Of a stretch of DNA of 63,654 bases, positions 24,088 to 33,482 are shown one piece after another (position 1 is the stretch's first letter; each line of letters starts with the position of its first letter). Made by a program: the position numbers and the translations under genes. Under the pieces are notes generated by a model. That model worked only from the letters and a program-made list of their open reading frames with translations. It did not search any database and was not told the DNA's origin. This DNA comes from a bacterium (GTDB lineage: Bacteria > Desulfobacterota > Deferrisomatia > Deferrisomatales > Deferrisomataceae): the NCBI GenBank assembly GCA_027021615.1, contig JALUTY010000015.1:1-63654 (forward strand), read 5' to 3'.

Positions 24088-26082
24088 GTGCTCCCCAACG
24101 TCGGCCTCCGGGTCAAACTATTCGCCATCGGGCTCGCAGCGGTGGCCGCCGCAGCCGCGGTGACAGGGGGGTACGCCCTTCGCCGAGGCAGGGACGCCAT
24201 CCTCGCAGAGGTGGAGGCGCGGATTTTGCGGGAGGCCGCGGCCGCGGCCCGGCGGGTAGCCGAGGTGCTGGAGGACTCCTGGGCCGACCTGGCCGTGTGG
24301 TCCAGCCTGGACGCGGCCCCCATGAGCCTGGACAACGGGGACCCGAAGTTCTTCGCCCAGTTCGCGGATGCGGCTGTCGCCCGAAAACCCGCCTACGCCC
24401 TCCAAGCCCTCATTCGGCCCGACGGCGCCGTGTTCGCCGTGAACGAGACCGGTCCGGGTGGGACGTCCTGGGCCTCCCACCCCCTTCCCCGGGCCTCGGT
24501 GGCACGGAGCCGGTGGTTTCGGGCCGTGGCGGGGGGTGCGGCAGGAGCCTTTGCCGGCCCCCTGGTCCCCGGGGAGCTCCTGCGGGCGGTCCCCGGGGCT
24601 CCACGGGGGATGCGGGTGGTCCTGCTCGCCCGGCCCGTGCTCGACCTGATGGACGACCTGGCCGGGGTGTGGGTATCGTGTCTGGACTGGGGCTGGTTCG
24701 AGGCGTACCTGGAACGGCTGGCCCTCCGCACCGAAGAGGGCGGCCTTCGAGGGTTTGCTGCGGTGATCGGCCCGGACGGCAAGGTGATTGGCCTCCCAGC
24801 CGGAGGGCCCCCCCCCCCGGACCTTTCCGCCTTGGGAGAGGTCGGCACGGACGGTGCCGGGGTTCAGACCATCGTTTTGGAGGGCGCTCCCCACCTGGCG
24901 GCGGCGGCCCCGGTGCTGGCCGAGGGCGTGCCCGGGGGCGGCGAGTGGAGGGTCGTCGTGGTCCGGGACCGGAAGGCCGCCCTTGCGCCGGTGCGGCAGT
25001 TCCGGCGCCGGCTGGCCGTGGTGGTGCTCGGGGCCTCGGCCGCGGTGGCGGCTCTGCTCCTCCTGGCGCTCCAGGCGACGGCATCCCAGATGACCGCGCC
25101 CTTGCGCCGGCTCGCCAGGGCTGTGGAGGTGCTGGGGCAAGGCACCCTGCCCGCGTCTCTCCCCCCGCCCCGGGATCCCACCCTCGCCGGGGTGTTCGAC
25201 GCGTTCAACCACACTGTGGAGACCCTGCGCCGAGTGTTGCCGCGGGCGGGCCGCACCGCCGAGGCCGTGGCAGCGGCCAGTTCATCGGTGAACGAGGCGT
25301 TTCACGCCTACGATCGCCGCCAGGGCCGCCTCGCCGAGGCGAGCCGGTCGGCGTCCGAGGCAAGCCAGAACATGGCCGCCACCCTTCGCCGGTTGGCGGC
25401 CCATTGCGAGGACTTGGAACGATTGGCCGCGGACACCCGCTCCGCCGCCGAAGACGGCCGATCCCAGGTGGAGGCCACCCTGGAAACCGCTGCCGAGGGG
25501 GCCAAGGCCACGGGCGCGGTCACCGAGGCCCTCGGGGCCTTACGCCAGCCCCTCGAAAAGATCTCCGAGGTGGCGGGCACCGTGGAAGACGTCGCGGACC
25601 GAACCAACCTCCTTGCCCTGAACGCGGCTATCGAGGCCGCCCGGGCAGGGGAACATGGCCGGGGGTTCGCGGTGGTGGCGTCTGAGGTCAAGAAACTGGC
25701 CGACCAGACCGGCAAGGCAACCCGGGAGATCCAGACCTTGGCAGCAACGGTCCGGTCCGCGTTCGCCGAGGTGACCCGAAGGGCCGAGCAGGCCCGCCTC
25801 CGGGCGGCCGCCTCCATCGAGACGTCCCGGCAGACCGAGGTCGCCCTGGGCCGGATCCTGGAGGCCGCAGGGGCCAGCGCCGGGAGGCTGTTGGAGATCT
25901 CCCGGGCGATCGATGAACAGAGCCGCGCCGCTCCCCAGATCCCCCAACTGCTGGACTCGCTCGCCGAGGCCCTAGAGGCAACCCGAGGCGACCTGACCGC
26001 AGCCCGCGCCCAGGTGGAGGGGCTTCGGGACGCGGCCGACGAACTCCAGGCCGAGCTCTCCGGGTTCCGCACCGGGGGGTGA
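24088..26082 (+). CDS. Methyl-accepting chemotaxis protein (receptor 2, Cache-like sensor)
   Basis: The 664-residue protein has helix 1 (about 8-28), a large periplasmic sensor (about 30-305) with dCACHE-like features ([36 protein letters not shown]), helix 2 (about 312-335), HAMP, and a signalling hairpin with [37 protein letters not shown], close to consensus. The GTG start at 24088 is 17 bp after the CX6CH gene. The Cache sensor suggests a small-molecule ligand, but the neighbours suggest redox or energy taxis. No CheR pentapeptide is seen. Confidence 0.9.
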   Translation: MLPNVGLRVKLFAIGLAAVAAAAAVTGGYALRRGRDAILAEVEARILREAAAAARRVAEVLEDSWADLAVWSSLDAAPMSLDNGDPKFFAQFADAAVARKPAYALQALIRPDGAVFAVNETGPGGTSWASHPLPRASVARSRWFRAVAGGAAGAFAGPLVPGELLRAVPGAPRGMRVVLLARPVLDLMDDLAGVWVSCLDWGWFEAYLERLALRTEEGGLRGFAAVIGPDGKVIGLPAGGPPPPDLSALGEVGTDGAGVQTIVLEGAPHLAAAAPVLAEGVPGGGEWRVVVVRDRKAALAPVRQFRRRLAVVVLGASAAVAALLLLALQATASQMTAPLRRLARAVEVLGQGTLPASLPPPRDPTLAGVFDAFNHTVETLRRVLPRAGRTAEAVAAASSSVNEAFHAYDRRQGRLAEASRSASEASQNMAATLRRLAAHCEDLERLAADTRSAAEDGRSQVEATLETAAEGAKATGAVTEALGALRQPLEKISEVAGTVEDVADRTNLLALNAAIEAARAGEHGRGFAVVASEVKKLADQTGKATREIQTLAATVRSAFAEVTRRAEQARLRAAASIETSRQTEVALGRILEAAGASAGRLLEISRAIDEQSRAAPQIPQLLDSLAEALEATRGDLTAARAQVEGLRDAADELQAELSGFRTGG

Positions 26083-26092
26083 TCCGGCCGGC

Positions 26093-27310
26093 TCAGCCCT
26101 CCCAGTCCGCCTCCACCGCGGCCCGCAGGGCCTCGCCCGCGTCCGGGTCGGCCGCGAGCACCTCGGCCCACGACGGGATCGGAGGGGTACCCCCCGGGTC
26201 CTCGCGGAACGCCTCGGCCGCCCCGGCCAGGGCCTGCGCGAACGTCTCGACCAGCCCCAGCTCGCCCCCGAGATCGTGGCCCAGGCCGTTGGCCGCGGCC
26301 AGGTGGCCATAGCGCCGCACCGCCTCCCGGGCCTCCCGCCGGTAGGCCACCGGCAGGGTCTGCAGCAGGTCCCGATCGAGCACCGCCCCCTCCTCGGCCA
26401 GGGCCCGGAACAGGGCCAGGGCGATCTCCCGGGCCATCCGCACCAGGCCCCGGGGCTCCCCTGCCCCTTCTCCCGTGGCCTGGTGCTTGTGGTCGTAGGC
26501 CACGGCCAGGTCCACCTGGCACACGGCCCGGGGGCTGCAGATCCGCCAGGCCTCGACCAGGGTGCCGATCTCCAGGCCCCAGTCGGCCGGGATCCGGGCC
26601 TCCCGGGCCAGCCGGGCTCCCATGGCGAACTCCCCGGCCAGGGGGTACCGGAACGAGGACAGATAGCCGAGCAGCGGGTGGGGCCCCAGGCACCGCGCCA
26701 GGGCCTCGAGCACCGGCCCCACGAACAGGCGACACACCCGGCCATGGAGCCGGTCGGTGACCCGTGCGTAGTACCCCTTGGCGAACCCGTACCCCAGGCC
26801 GGGGTGCACCACCGGCAGCACGAGCCGGTCGAGCAGCTCCCGCTCGTAGGTCACGATGTCAGTGTCGTGAAGCGCGATCGCTGCCGGAGGCCGGTCGGAG
26901 ACCAGCAGGTACCCGTAGGCCATCCAGGCGGCCAAGCCCTTGCCCGGCTCCCCCAGGGCGAACCCGGCCGCCCGGATCCGGTCCTTCACCGCCGAGATCC
27001 TCGGCCCGTCGTTCCACACCACGCGAACCCGCCCTGGCAGCCGGCCGAACACCTCCCGGGCGTGTCGGAACTCGGCCTCGCCCGCTACCCCCAGGGTGAC
27101 CACGGTCTCGGCCAGGTATCCCACCGACGCCAGCCGGTCCAGGATGCGGGGCAGGGCCGGACCAGCCAGCTCGGAGTACAGGCACGGCAGCACGAGCGCC
27201 AGCGGTGCCTCGGTCACGGCCTGCCCCACCCGGCGCTCCCACTCGGCCGGGTCGTGGCCGGTGAGCGCCTGGATCGTGGTGATGGGCCCGGTCTGCGAAA
27301 AGTCCGCCAT
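26093..27310 (-). CDS. Family GT81 glycosyltransferase (glucosyl-3-phosphoglycerate synthase-like)
   Basis: A 405-residue cytosolic GT-A glycosyltransferase with PCLYSELAGPALPRI near the nucleotide site, the metal-binding LHDTDIVTY (DxD-type), and FRYPLAGEFAMG with WGLEIGTLVEA, patterns that I associate with GpgS/MpgS-like enzymes making glucosyl- or mannosyl-3-phosphoglycerate, compatible solutes or methylglucose-polymer precursors. No matching phosphatase gene is adjacent. It converges on the chemoreceptor gene with an 11-bp gap and is divergent from mazG. Confidence 0.8.
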   Translation of the reverse strand: MADFSQTGPITTIQALTGHDPAEWERRVGQAVTEAPLALVLPCLYSELAGPALPRILDRLASVGYLAETVVTLGVAGEAEFRHAREVFGRLPGRVRVVWNDGPRISAVKDRIRAAGFALGEPGKGLAAWMAYGYLLVSDRPPAAIALHDTDIVTYERELLDRLVLPVVHPGLGYGFAKGYYARVTDRLHGRVCRLFVGPVLEALARCLGPHPLLGYLSSFRYPLAGEFAMGARLAREARIPADWGLEIGTLVEAWRICSPRAVCQVDLAVAYDHKHQATGEGAGEPRGLVRMAREIALALFRALAEEGAVLDRDLLQTLPVAYRREAREAVRRYGHLAAANGLGHDLGGELGLVETFAQALAGAAEAFREDPGGTPPIPSWAEVLAADPDAGEALRAAVEADWEG

Positions 27311-27421
27311 ATTCCAGTCCTCCGAGGATACATTGGGACCTTGGGACGGGAGACGGCCTCCTGGCCTCCCAGCCTCCCAGCCGTTACACTACGGCTCCAC
27401 TTTACCTCATGGAGGGCCACG

Positions 27422-28333
27422 ATGTCCCTACCCTTGCCCGAGGAGACGGCCAGCCTGTTCGTGCGGCTCCTGGAGATCGTGGAACGGCTGCGGGGGCCCG
27501 ACGGGTGCCCTTGGGACCGGGAGCAGACCCCGGCAACCATCGCCCCCTATCTGGTGGAGGAGGCCTACGAGGTCCAGGAGGCCGTGGAGCGGGGCGAGCC
27601 GGCCGAGCTGCGCGAGGAGCTGGGCGATGTGCTGCTGGAGGTGGTGCTGCTGGCCCAGATGGCCCGGGAGCAGGGGGCGTTCACCGTGACCGACAGCCTT
27701 CGGGACATCTGCGACAAGCTGGTGCGGCGTCACCCCCACGTGTTCGGCGATGCCCGGGCCGACACCCCGGACGAGGTGGCCGTCTCCTGGGCCCAGATCA
27801 AGGCCCGGGAGAAGGAGGGCCGGGGTGTCGTCGAAGGGGTGCCCCGCCGCCTGCCGGCGCTGCACCGGGCCCGACGGGTCTCGGAGAAGGCGGCCGGGGT
27901 GGGGTTCGACTGGGATCGGGCCGAGGCGGTGCTCGAGAAGGTGGATGAGGAGCTCTCCGAGCTGCGCGCCGCCGTGCGCCGAGGCGACCAGGAGGGGGCG
28001 TCCGAGGAGCTGGGAGACCTCCTGTTCGCCCTGGTCAACCTGGGCCGCCACCTGGGGGTGGACGCCGAGCAGGCCCTGCACGGCACGGTGGAGAAGTTCC
28101 TGCGGCGGTTCGCCCGAGTCGAGACGGCCCTGGCCGGCCGTGGTCTCCGACCGGACCAGGTGGGGCTGGACGAGCTTGAAGCCCTGTGGCAGGCGGCCAA
28201 AAGCGGCTCAACCGCGGCCGAGACGCCGGCTCGCCACGGCGAGCAGCTGCCCGACCTCCCGGGCCCCGAGCACCCGGGCCAAACCGACATACAGCACTGC
28301 CCCGGCGGCCACGAGCCCCAGCACGGCCAGTAG
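27422..28333 (+). CDS. mazG: MazG nucleoside triphosphate pyrophosphohydrolase
   Basis: The 303-residue protein hydrolyses NTPs to NMPs, cleaning nucleotide pools. Two MazG repeats are visible, each with the metal-binding EEAYEVQEAV...ELREELGDVLLEV and VDEELSELRAAV...EELGDLLFALVNL patterns, plus CPWDREQT at the N-terminus. The family length is about 260-275. The last roughly 35 residues are unusual and are encoded inside a 126-bp overlap with the convergent murJ gene. Confidence 0.93.
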   Translation: MSLPLPEETASLFVRLLEIVERLRGPDGCPWDREQTPATIAPYLVEEAYEVQEAVERGEPAELREELGDVLLEVVLLAQMAREQGAFTVTDSLRDICDKLVRRHPHVFGDARADTPDEVAVSWAQIKAREKEGRGVVEGVPRRLPALHRARRVSEKAAGVGFDWDRAEAVLEKVDEELSELRAAVRRGDQEGASEELGDLLFALVNLGRHLGVDAEQALHGTVEKFLRRFARVETALAGRGLRPDQVGLDELEALWQAAKSGSTAAETPARHGEQLPDLPGPEHPGQTDIQHCPGGHEPQHGQ

Positions 28334-29791
28334 GGCCCCCACCCCGCCCCCGCCGGGGAGCCAGGGCCGGGCGGCCGCCACGGCCGCGGCCATACCGACC
28401 GACCCTGCTGCCATGGGAGCCAACCGCCGGCCCAGGGCCCGCAGCCGGAGGGACTCACCCCGCCGGCCCAGGGCCCAGGCCAAGTAGGCCAGATTGAACG
28501 CGCTGGAGACCCCCGTGGCCAGGGCCAGCCCCACATGCTTCAGGGGTACCATCAGGGCCAGGCTCGCCCCCAGGTTCACCCAGAACGCCCACCACGAGGC
28601 CTTCACCGGGGTGCGGGTGTCGCCCAGGCTGTAGAACGCCGGAGCCAGCACCCGCACCCCGGCCACCGGGGCCAGGGCCCCAGCGTAGGCGACCAGGGCC
28701 CGGGCCGTGGCGTCCACGGCGGCCGGCCCGAAGGCACCCCGCCCGAACAGGGCGCCCACGACGGGCCCGGCCAGCACGGCCAGCCCGGCCGCAGCCGGCA
28801 GCACCACCAGTCCAGTCATGGCCAGGGCGTCCTCCAGGGTGCGGCGAAACCCCTCGTGATCCCCCCGGGCCCTCAGCCGACTCAGGCTCGGTAGCGCAGC
28901 CGTGCCCACGGCCACCGCGAACAGCCCGAGGGGCAGCTGGAACAGGCGCTCGGCGTAGTACAGGTACGACACGCTTCCGTCCGGGAGCCACGAGGCCAGG
29001 AACGTGCTCACCAGGATGTTCACCTGGTACACCGCCACACCGAACACTGCCGGCCCCATGAGACCGAGGATCCTCCGGATGTACCGATCTGCCGGGGCCC
29101 AGTCGGGCCGAAACCGGAACCCCAAGGCTCCCAGCGCCCGGATCTGAAGGGCCAGCTGCCACACCCCGCCGGCCAGGACACCGGCAGCCAGCGCCAGGAT
29201 CGGGGGATCCACGAAGGGAGCCAGTCCCAAGGCGGCGACGATGAGGCACACGTTCAGCACCACCGGCGCGAGCGCGGGCGGCCCGAACACGTTCCAGGCG
29301 TTCAACATGCCGCCAGCCAGCGCCGTGAGACCGATCAGAGCGATGTAGGGGAACACCCATCGGGTGAGCTCCACGGTCAGGGCGAACTTGGCCGGGTCCC
29401 GGCCGAAGCCGGCCGCAATGGCCCGCACGATCCACGGGGCCCCGACCACGCCCAGGGCACTCACCCCCGTGAGCACCGCGGCCAGCAGGGTCAGCACCCG
29501 CCGTCCCAACCGCATGGCCGAGCCCCGGCCCTCTCGCTCGGTGACCTCCACGAACACCGGCACAAACGCCACGGTGAGGCTGCCTTCGGCGAACAGCCGA
29601 CGCAGGGTGTTGGGAAGCCGAAACGCCACGAAGAAGGCGTCCAACGCGCCCCCGGCTCCGAACGCCCAGGCCAGGACCACGTCGCGTACCACCCCCAGCA
29701 CCCGAGACAGGCCCGTGGCTGCCGAGACCACACCGGCAGCCCGAGCGATGCGGTGTCCTTCGCCTGCGGCCGGTTCGTTCGTGCCGCCCAT
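28208..29791 (-). CDS. murJ: MurJ lipid II flippase (MviN family)
   Basis: A 527-residue inner-membrane protein with about 14 hydrophobic helices that flips lipid II for peptidoglycan synthesis. The N-terminal half carries the family hallmarks: SRVLGVVRDVVLAWAFG, LDAFFVAFRLPNTLRRLFAEGSLTVAFVPVF, then MNAW-type GMLNAWNVFGPPA. Catalytically important arginines of helix 1 and 2 are present. The 3' end overlaps mazG on the opposite strand by 126 bp. The TIGR04282 gene lies upstream and divergent. Confidence 0.95.
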   Translation of the reverse strand: MGGTNEPAAGEGHRIARAAGVVSAATGLSRVLGVVRDVVLAWAFGAGGALDAFFVAFRLPNTLRRLFAEGSLTVAFVPVFVEVTEREGRGSAMRLGRRVLTLLAAVLTGVSALGVVGAPWIVRAIAAGFGRDPAKFALTVELTRWVFPYIALIGLTALAGGMLNAWNVFGPPALAPVVLNVCLIVAALGLAPFVDPPILALAAGVLAGGVWQLALQIRALGALGFRFRPDWAPADRYIRRILGLMGPAVFGVAVYQVNILVSTFLASWLPDGSVSYLYYAERLFQLPLGLFAVAVGTAALPSLSRLRARGDHEGFRRTLEDALAMTGLVVLPAAAGLAVLAGPVVGALFGRGAFGPAAVDATARALVAYAGALAPVAGVRVLAPAFYSLGDTRTPVKASWWAFWVNLGASLALMVPLKHVGLALATGVSSAFNLAYLAWALGRRGESLRLRALGRRLAPMAAGSVGMAAAVAAARPWLPGGGGVGALLAVLGLVAAGAVLYVGLARVLGAREVGQLLAVASRRLGRG

Positions 29792-29859
29792 GGCTCCTCC
29801 TGCTGGCGGGTCTGGGAGAGAGCGGGTAGGATACCACTACGGCTCCTCCGATTGGCCAC

Positions 29860-29902
29860 CCGACCGAAGAGCGTTGACCGACGACCGAAGACCGACGACT
29901 GA
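29860..29902. repeat. Degenerate GACCGACGACCGA tract
   Basis: A run of GACCGA/GACCGAC/GACTGAC variants. Similar tracts (either strand) occur near 48031-48078, 57684-57703 and 60059-60093. This one covers the likely 5' end of the DUF2064 gene. Confidence 0.5.
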
Positions 29903-30611
29903 CTCTCCCCATCTTCTGGTGTTCGCCAAGGAGCCCGTGGCCGGCAGGGTGAAGACCCGGCTCATCCCGGTCCTGGGTGCGGTCGGGGCGGCCCGGCTCT
30001 ACGAGGCGTTCCTGGAGGATCTGGGGGTCATGCTCGACCGCTGGGGCGGGGGCCGGGTCACCTGGCTCGTGGACGGAGACCCGGCCCACCCCTCGTTCCG
30101 GGGCCGCGAGGTCCGGGCTCAAGCCGAGGGCGACCTGGGGCACCGGCTGGAAGAGGCCTTCGCCTGGGCCTTCTCCGAAGGCCTGGGCCCCGTGGCGGTG
30201 GTCGGGTCGGACAGCCCCCTGCTGGTCCCCGGGCACCTGGACGCGCTTCTGGGGGCGGTGGGCGGCCCGGCTGAGGCGGCGGTGATCCCGGCCGACGACG
30301 GCGGTTACACAGGCCTTGCCCTGGGCGCCCCCTGCCCGGCCGCGTTTCGGGGGGTCCCGTGGTCCACCGGGGGGGTGCTCGTTCACACCCTGGGGGCCCT
30401 CGAGGCGGCCGGGTCCCGGGTGCAGGTGCTGCCGGCCGTTCCCGACGTGGACGAACCGGCCGACCTCCGGCGCCTGGTCGGCCGCCTGGGGAAGCGGCCC
30501 GGCCTCGCGCCCCACACGGCCCGGGCCCTGGGGCTCCGCGTGAGCGAAAGGTCCCACTCTTCCGCGCCGACGGCAGGGTCACCCCGCCGCGATCCGGCGA
30601 AAACCCGTTGA
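29874..30611 (+). CDS. DUF2064/TIGR04282-family glycosyltransferase-like protein
   Basis: About 245 residues. It has the family N-terminus LLVFAKEPVAGRVKTRL, similar to nucleotidyltransferase/GT-A cores, then VVGSDSPLLVPGHLDALL, the metal-binding IPADDGGYTGLAL and DVDEPADLRRL near the end. TIGR04282 members are annotated as glycosyltransferases in arsenosugar or radical-SAM contexts, but no such partners are nearby. The start is unclear because a repeat tract covers it; the TTG at 29874 is tentative and the folded part begins near 29909. It is close to and in line with ptsP. Confidence 0.72.
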   Translation: MTDDRRPTTDSPHLLVFAKEPVAGRVKTRLIPVLGAVGAARLYEAFLEDLGVMLDRWGGGRVTWLVDGDPAHPSFRGREVRAQAEGDLGHRLEEAFAWAFSEGLGPVAVVGSDSPLLVPGHLDALLGAVGGPAEAAVIPADDGGYTGLALGAPCPAAFRGVPWSTGGVLVHTLGALEAAGSRVQVLPAVPDVDEPADLRRLVGRLGKRPGLAPHTARALGLRVSERSHSSAPTAGSPRRDPAKTR

Positions 30612-30711
30612 CGTGCCGCCCGAAATTCGAAGGCCCCGGGCTGCCGGGGCGGGCGGGCCCGATGTTGCGGGGGCGCAGCCCCAACGACCACCCGAGAGAC
30701 GAGCGAACGCC

Positions 30712-33057
30712 GTGGCATCCGAAAGCGAGAAGCTGATCCTCCTGGAAGACATCTCCCGGATCGTGGTCTCCTCCCACAACCTGGGGGAGACCCTCAACCA
30801 GATCACCGGGCTGCTGCGGGAGCGCCTGGGAGTGGAGGTGTGCTCGGTCTACCTGCACGAGGGGGGGGACCTGGTGCTCCGGGCCACCCGGGGGCTGAAC
30901 GCCGAGGCCGTGGGCCGCATCCGTATGGCTCCGTCCGAGGGGCTGACCGGTCTGGCGTTCACGACGGGCGAGCCCGTCAACGAGGAGCGGGCCGACGCGC
31001 ACCCGCGGTTCAAGTTCTTCCCGGGCATCGGCGAGGAGCGGTTCCGGTCGTACTTGGGGGTGCCCCTGATCCACCGCCGGCGACCCATCGGCGTGCTGGC
31101 GGTCCAGACCACCGAGGCCCGGCGGTTCACTCCGGATGAGGTTCGGCTGCTGGTCACCGCGGCCAGCCAGGTGGCTCCCCTGATCGCTCAGGCGCGGCTG
31201 CTGGACGCCCAGGCACGGACTGAAGAGCCCGAGCCGCCCCATCCCCCCGCACCGGCGTTCCTGCGCGGCATGGCGGTGTCATCCGGGTTCGCGCGGGGGC
31301 GTGCCTACCCCCTAACCGAGGAGCTGGGGCTGGAGCCACCGGCCGAGCCGGCGCCCGAGGATCCCCGGGCCGAGCTGGACCGCCTGGAGGCCGCGGTGGA
31401 GGCCAGCGTGGCCGACGTGGAAGGGCTGCGGGACCAGGTGACCCAGGCCCTGTCCCCCGAGGAGGGGGCGATCTTCCACGCCCACCTGCTGATCCTGGAG
31501 GACCGGTCGCTCCGGGCCAAGATCCGCGAGCGTGTCCTGGCCGGCGCGTCGGCCGGCCAGGCCGTGGTGGCCGTCGCCCGGGAGTACATCGGTGCGTTCC
31601 TGCGGGTCGAGGACCCCTACCTGCGGGAGCGGGCCGCCGACGTGCGCGACGTGGCCCTGAGGGTTCTGGACCACCTGCGGGAGGGCCAGCCCTCGGGCAG
31701 GGCCATCCGGTTTTCCCGAGCCACGGTGGTGGTCGCCGAGGACCTCACCCCGTCCCGGTTCGTCCAGCTTCTCCAGCCCAATCTGGCCGGGGTGGTGCTG
31801 GCCAAGGGCGGCCGCAACTCCCACACCGCCATCCTGTGCCGCTCGGCCGGGATCCCAGCCGTGATGGGGATGGGGGACCTGCCCCACGTGGAGCCCGGAG
31901 CCGAGACCATTGTGGACGGGAACGCGGGCGTGGTCTACTTCGAGCCCCCCGGGCCGGTGGTGCAGGAGTACGCTCGGCTCGAGGCCGACGCCGCGGCCGT
32001 GGAGTCGGACCTCCGGGCCCACCTGGCCGAGCCCTCGGTCACCCGCGACGGGGCGCGGGTGAGGCTGCTGGGGAACGCGGCGCTTCTGAGCGACGTACCC
32101 CGCATCCTCGATGCCGGCGGCGAGGGGGTGGGGCTGTACCGCACCGAGTTCCCGTTCCTGGTACGGGACCGGTTCCCTGACGAGGACGAGCAGGTGGAGA
32201 TCTACCGCCGCATCCTTGAGGCCCTGGACGGCCGGGCGGCCACCCTGCGCACGCTCGATGTCGGCGGGGACAAGAGCCTCCCGTACCTGCGCCTGCCCCG
32301 GGAGGAGAACCCCCACCTGGGGTGGCGGTCGATCCGGGTCAGCCTCGAGATGGACGAGCCGTTCCGGATCCAGATCCGGGCCCTTCTGCGGGCCAGTCTC
32401 CACGGCCCCCTGCGGATCGTGTTTCCCATGATCTCCACGGTGGAGGAGCTCACCCAGGCACGCGCCATTGTGGAGAACGAGCGCGCCAGGCTGGCTCGCC
32501 GGGGGATCGAGGTGCCGGCGGTGGCCGTGGGTATTATGGTGGAGGTGCCCTCGGCCGCGCTGTCCCTGGACCGGCTGGCACCCTTGGCGGACTTCTTCTC
32601 GGTGGGCACCAACGACCTCGTGCAGTACGTGCTGGCGGTGGACCGGGCCAACCCCAGGGTGGCCCACCTGTACACCCCCCTACACCCGGCCGTTCTCGAG
32701 CTGCTCCACCGGGTGGCCCAGGTGGGCCGACGAGAGGGCAAGCCCGTGTCGGTATGCGGGGAGATGGCAAGCCGCCCCCTGGGCGCGGCCGCCCTGCTCG
32801 CCCTGGGGATCGAGGAGCTGTCGGTCAGCCCCGGATCGCTGCCGCGGGTCCGTCGGCTCATCCAGACCGTGCACAAAGAAGGTCTTCGGGCGCTGGCCCC
32901 TTCCCTGCTTGCAGCACAAGGGGCGGCAGAGGTGGAGGAGCGTCTCGCCACCGAGCTCCGGCGCCAGAGCGTGCCCGACGGCCTGCTGCGGCCCCCGGGT
33001 CGCGAAAACGCTGTTTTTACCAGCAACCCCCTTGAGTTCCGACACCAACGCGGGTAA
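30712..33057 (+). CDS. ptsP: GAF-domain phosphoenolpyruvate-protein phosphotransferase (PtsP, EI-Ntr)
   Basis: The 781-residue protein transfers phosphate from PEP to an HPr-like protein, starting the nitrogen PTS regulatory relay. It has an N-terminal GAF domain (about 10-160), then enzyme I: active-site His371 in GGRNSHTAILCR, GVGLYRTEFPFL, LRTLDVGGDKSLPYL, and the PEP site VGTNDLVQYVLAVDR with VCGEMA near the end. The GTG at 30712 is chosen because upstream in-frame codons encode an unlikely Arg/Pro-rich leader. No HPr or EIIA gene is adjacent. hup follows. Confidence 0.92.
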   Translation: MASESEKLILLEDISRIVVSSHNLGETLNQITGLLRERLGVEVCSVYLHEGGDLVLRATRGLNAEAVGRIRMAPSEGLTGLAFTTGEPVNEERADAHPRFKFFPGIGEERFRSYLGVPLIHRRRPIGVLAVQTTEARRFTPDEVRLLVTAASQVAPLIAQARLLDAQARTEEPEPPHPPAPAFLRGMAVSSGFARGRAYPLTEELGLEPPAEPAPEDPRAELDRLEAAVEASVADVEGLRDQVTQALSPEEGAIFHAHLLILEDRSLRAKIRERVLAGASAGQAVVAVAREYIGAFLRVEDPYLRERAADVRDVALRVLDHLREGQPSGRAIRFSRATVVVAEDLTPSRFVQLLQPNLAGVVLAKGGRNSHTAILCRSAGIPAVMGMGDLPHVEPGAETIVDGNAGVVYFEPPGPVVQEYARLEADAAAVESDLRAHLAEPSVTRDGARVRLLGNAALLSDVPRILDAGGEGVGLYRTEFPFLVRDRFPDEDEQVEIYRRILEALDGRAATLRTLDVGGDKSLPYLRLPREENPHLGWRSIRVSLEMDEPFRIQIRALLRASLHGPLRIVFPMISTVEELTQARAIVENERARLARRGIEVPAVAVGIMVEVPSAALSLDRLAPLADFFSVGTNDLVQYVLAVDRANPRVAHLYTPLHPAVLELLHRVAQVGRREGKPVSVCGEMASRPLGAAALLALGIEELSVSPGSLPRVRRLIQTVHKEGLRALAPSLLAAQGAAEVEERLATELRRQSVPDGLLRPPGRENAVFTSNPLEFRHQRG

Positions 33058-33060
33058 AGT
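33032..33060 (+). promoter_or_regulatory. Predicted promoter for hup
   Basis: TTGAGT (33032-33037) and TAAAGT (33055-33060) with a 17-bp spacer overlap the 3' end of ptsP, 62 bp before the HU start. HU is normally expressed at high levels, so an own promoter is expected. Confidence 0.45.
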
Positions 33061-33121
33061 CGGCGCGTTGCGGCTTCCGAAGGGTGTGCGCCCCCCTTTT
33101 CCCGAAAACAAGGAGGATCTC

Positions 33122-33394
33122 ATGAACAAAGCCGAACTGCTCCAGGAAATCAGCGTCAAGGCGGGACTCCGGGCAAAGGAGGCCGAGGCCCTGCTTGAGG
33201 CGTTCATCGCCACCACCGAAGAGACCCTGGCCAAGGGCGACAAGGTCTCAATCACCGGGTTCGGCACCTTTGCGGTGACCGAACGGGCGGCCCGCAAGGG
33301 CCGCAACCCCCAGACCGGTCAGACGATCGACATCCCCGCGAGCAAGACCCCTCGGTTCACGGCCGGCAAGAGCTTCAAGGACGCCGTGAGGTAG
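33122..33394 (+). CDS. hup: HU-family DNA-binding protein
   Basis: A 90-residue nucleoid protein with the MNKAELLQEI start, a helical dimerisation domain (about 1-45), the VSITGFGTFAVTERAARKGRNPQTG beta-arm region and the DNA-intercalating proline context IDIPASKTPRFTAGKSFKDAV. The strong AAGGAGG ribosome site fits abundant expression. It is followed by a perfect hairpin terminator. Confidence 0.97.
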   Translation: MNKAELLQEISVKAGLRAKEAEALLEAFIATTEETLAKGDKVSITGFGTFAVTERAARKGRNPQTGQTIDIPASKTPRFTAGKSFKDAVR

Positions 33395-33420
33395 CTTGTG
33401 GGATCCTTCCGGCCTCCCAC

Positions 33421-33460
33421 GCACAAATCGGGCGGCCCCTCGGGGCCGCCCGATTTGTGC
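33421..33460. terminator. Bidirectional hairpin terminator between hup and ppiC
   Basis: A perfect 40-bp palindrome, arms GCACAAATCGGGCGGCCCC and complement with a TC apex. Convergent transcripts (hup and the ppiC/lipA unit) could both end here, although repeat A2 lies between it and ppiC. No long T-run follows. Confidence 0.65.
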
Positions 33461-33482
33461 GTCCAGGGCCGGGGACCACGCC

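Noticed and set aside
30613-30711. Upstream GTG start for ptsP
   Set aside because: It would add an Arg/Pro-rich leader unlike the GAF domain start; the GTG at 30712 fits better.
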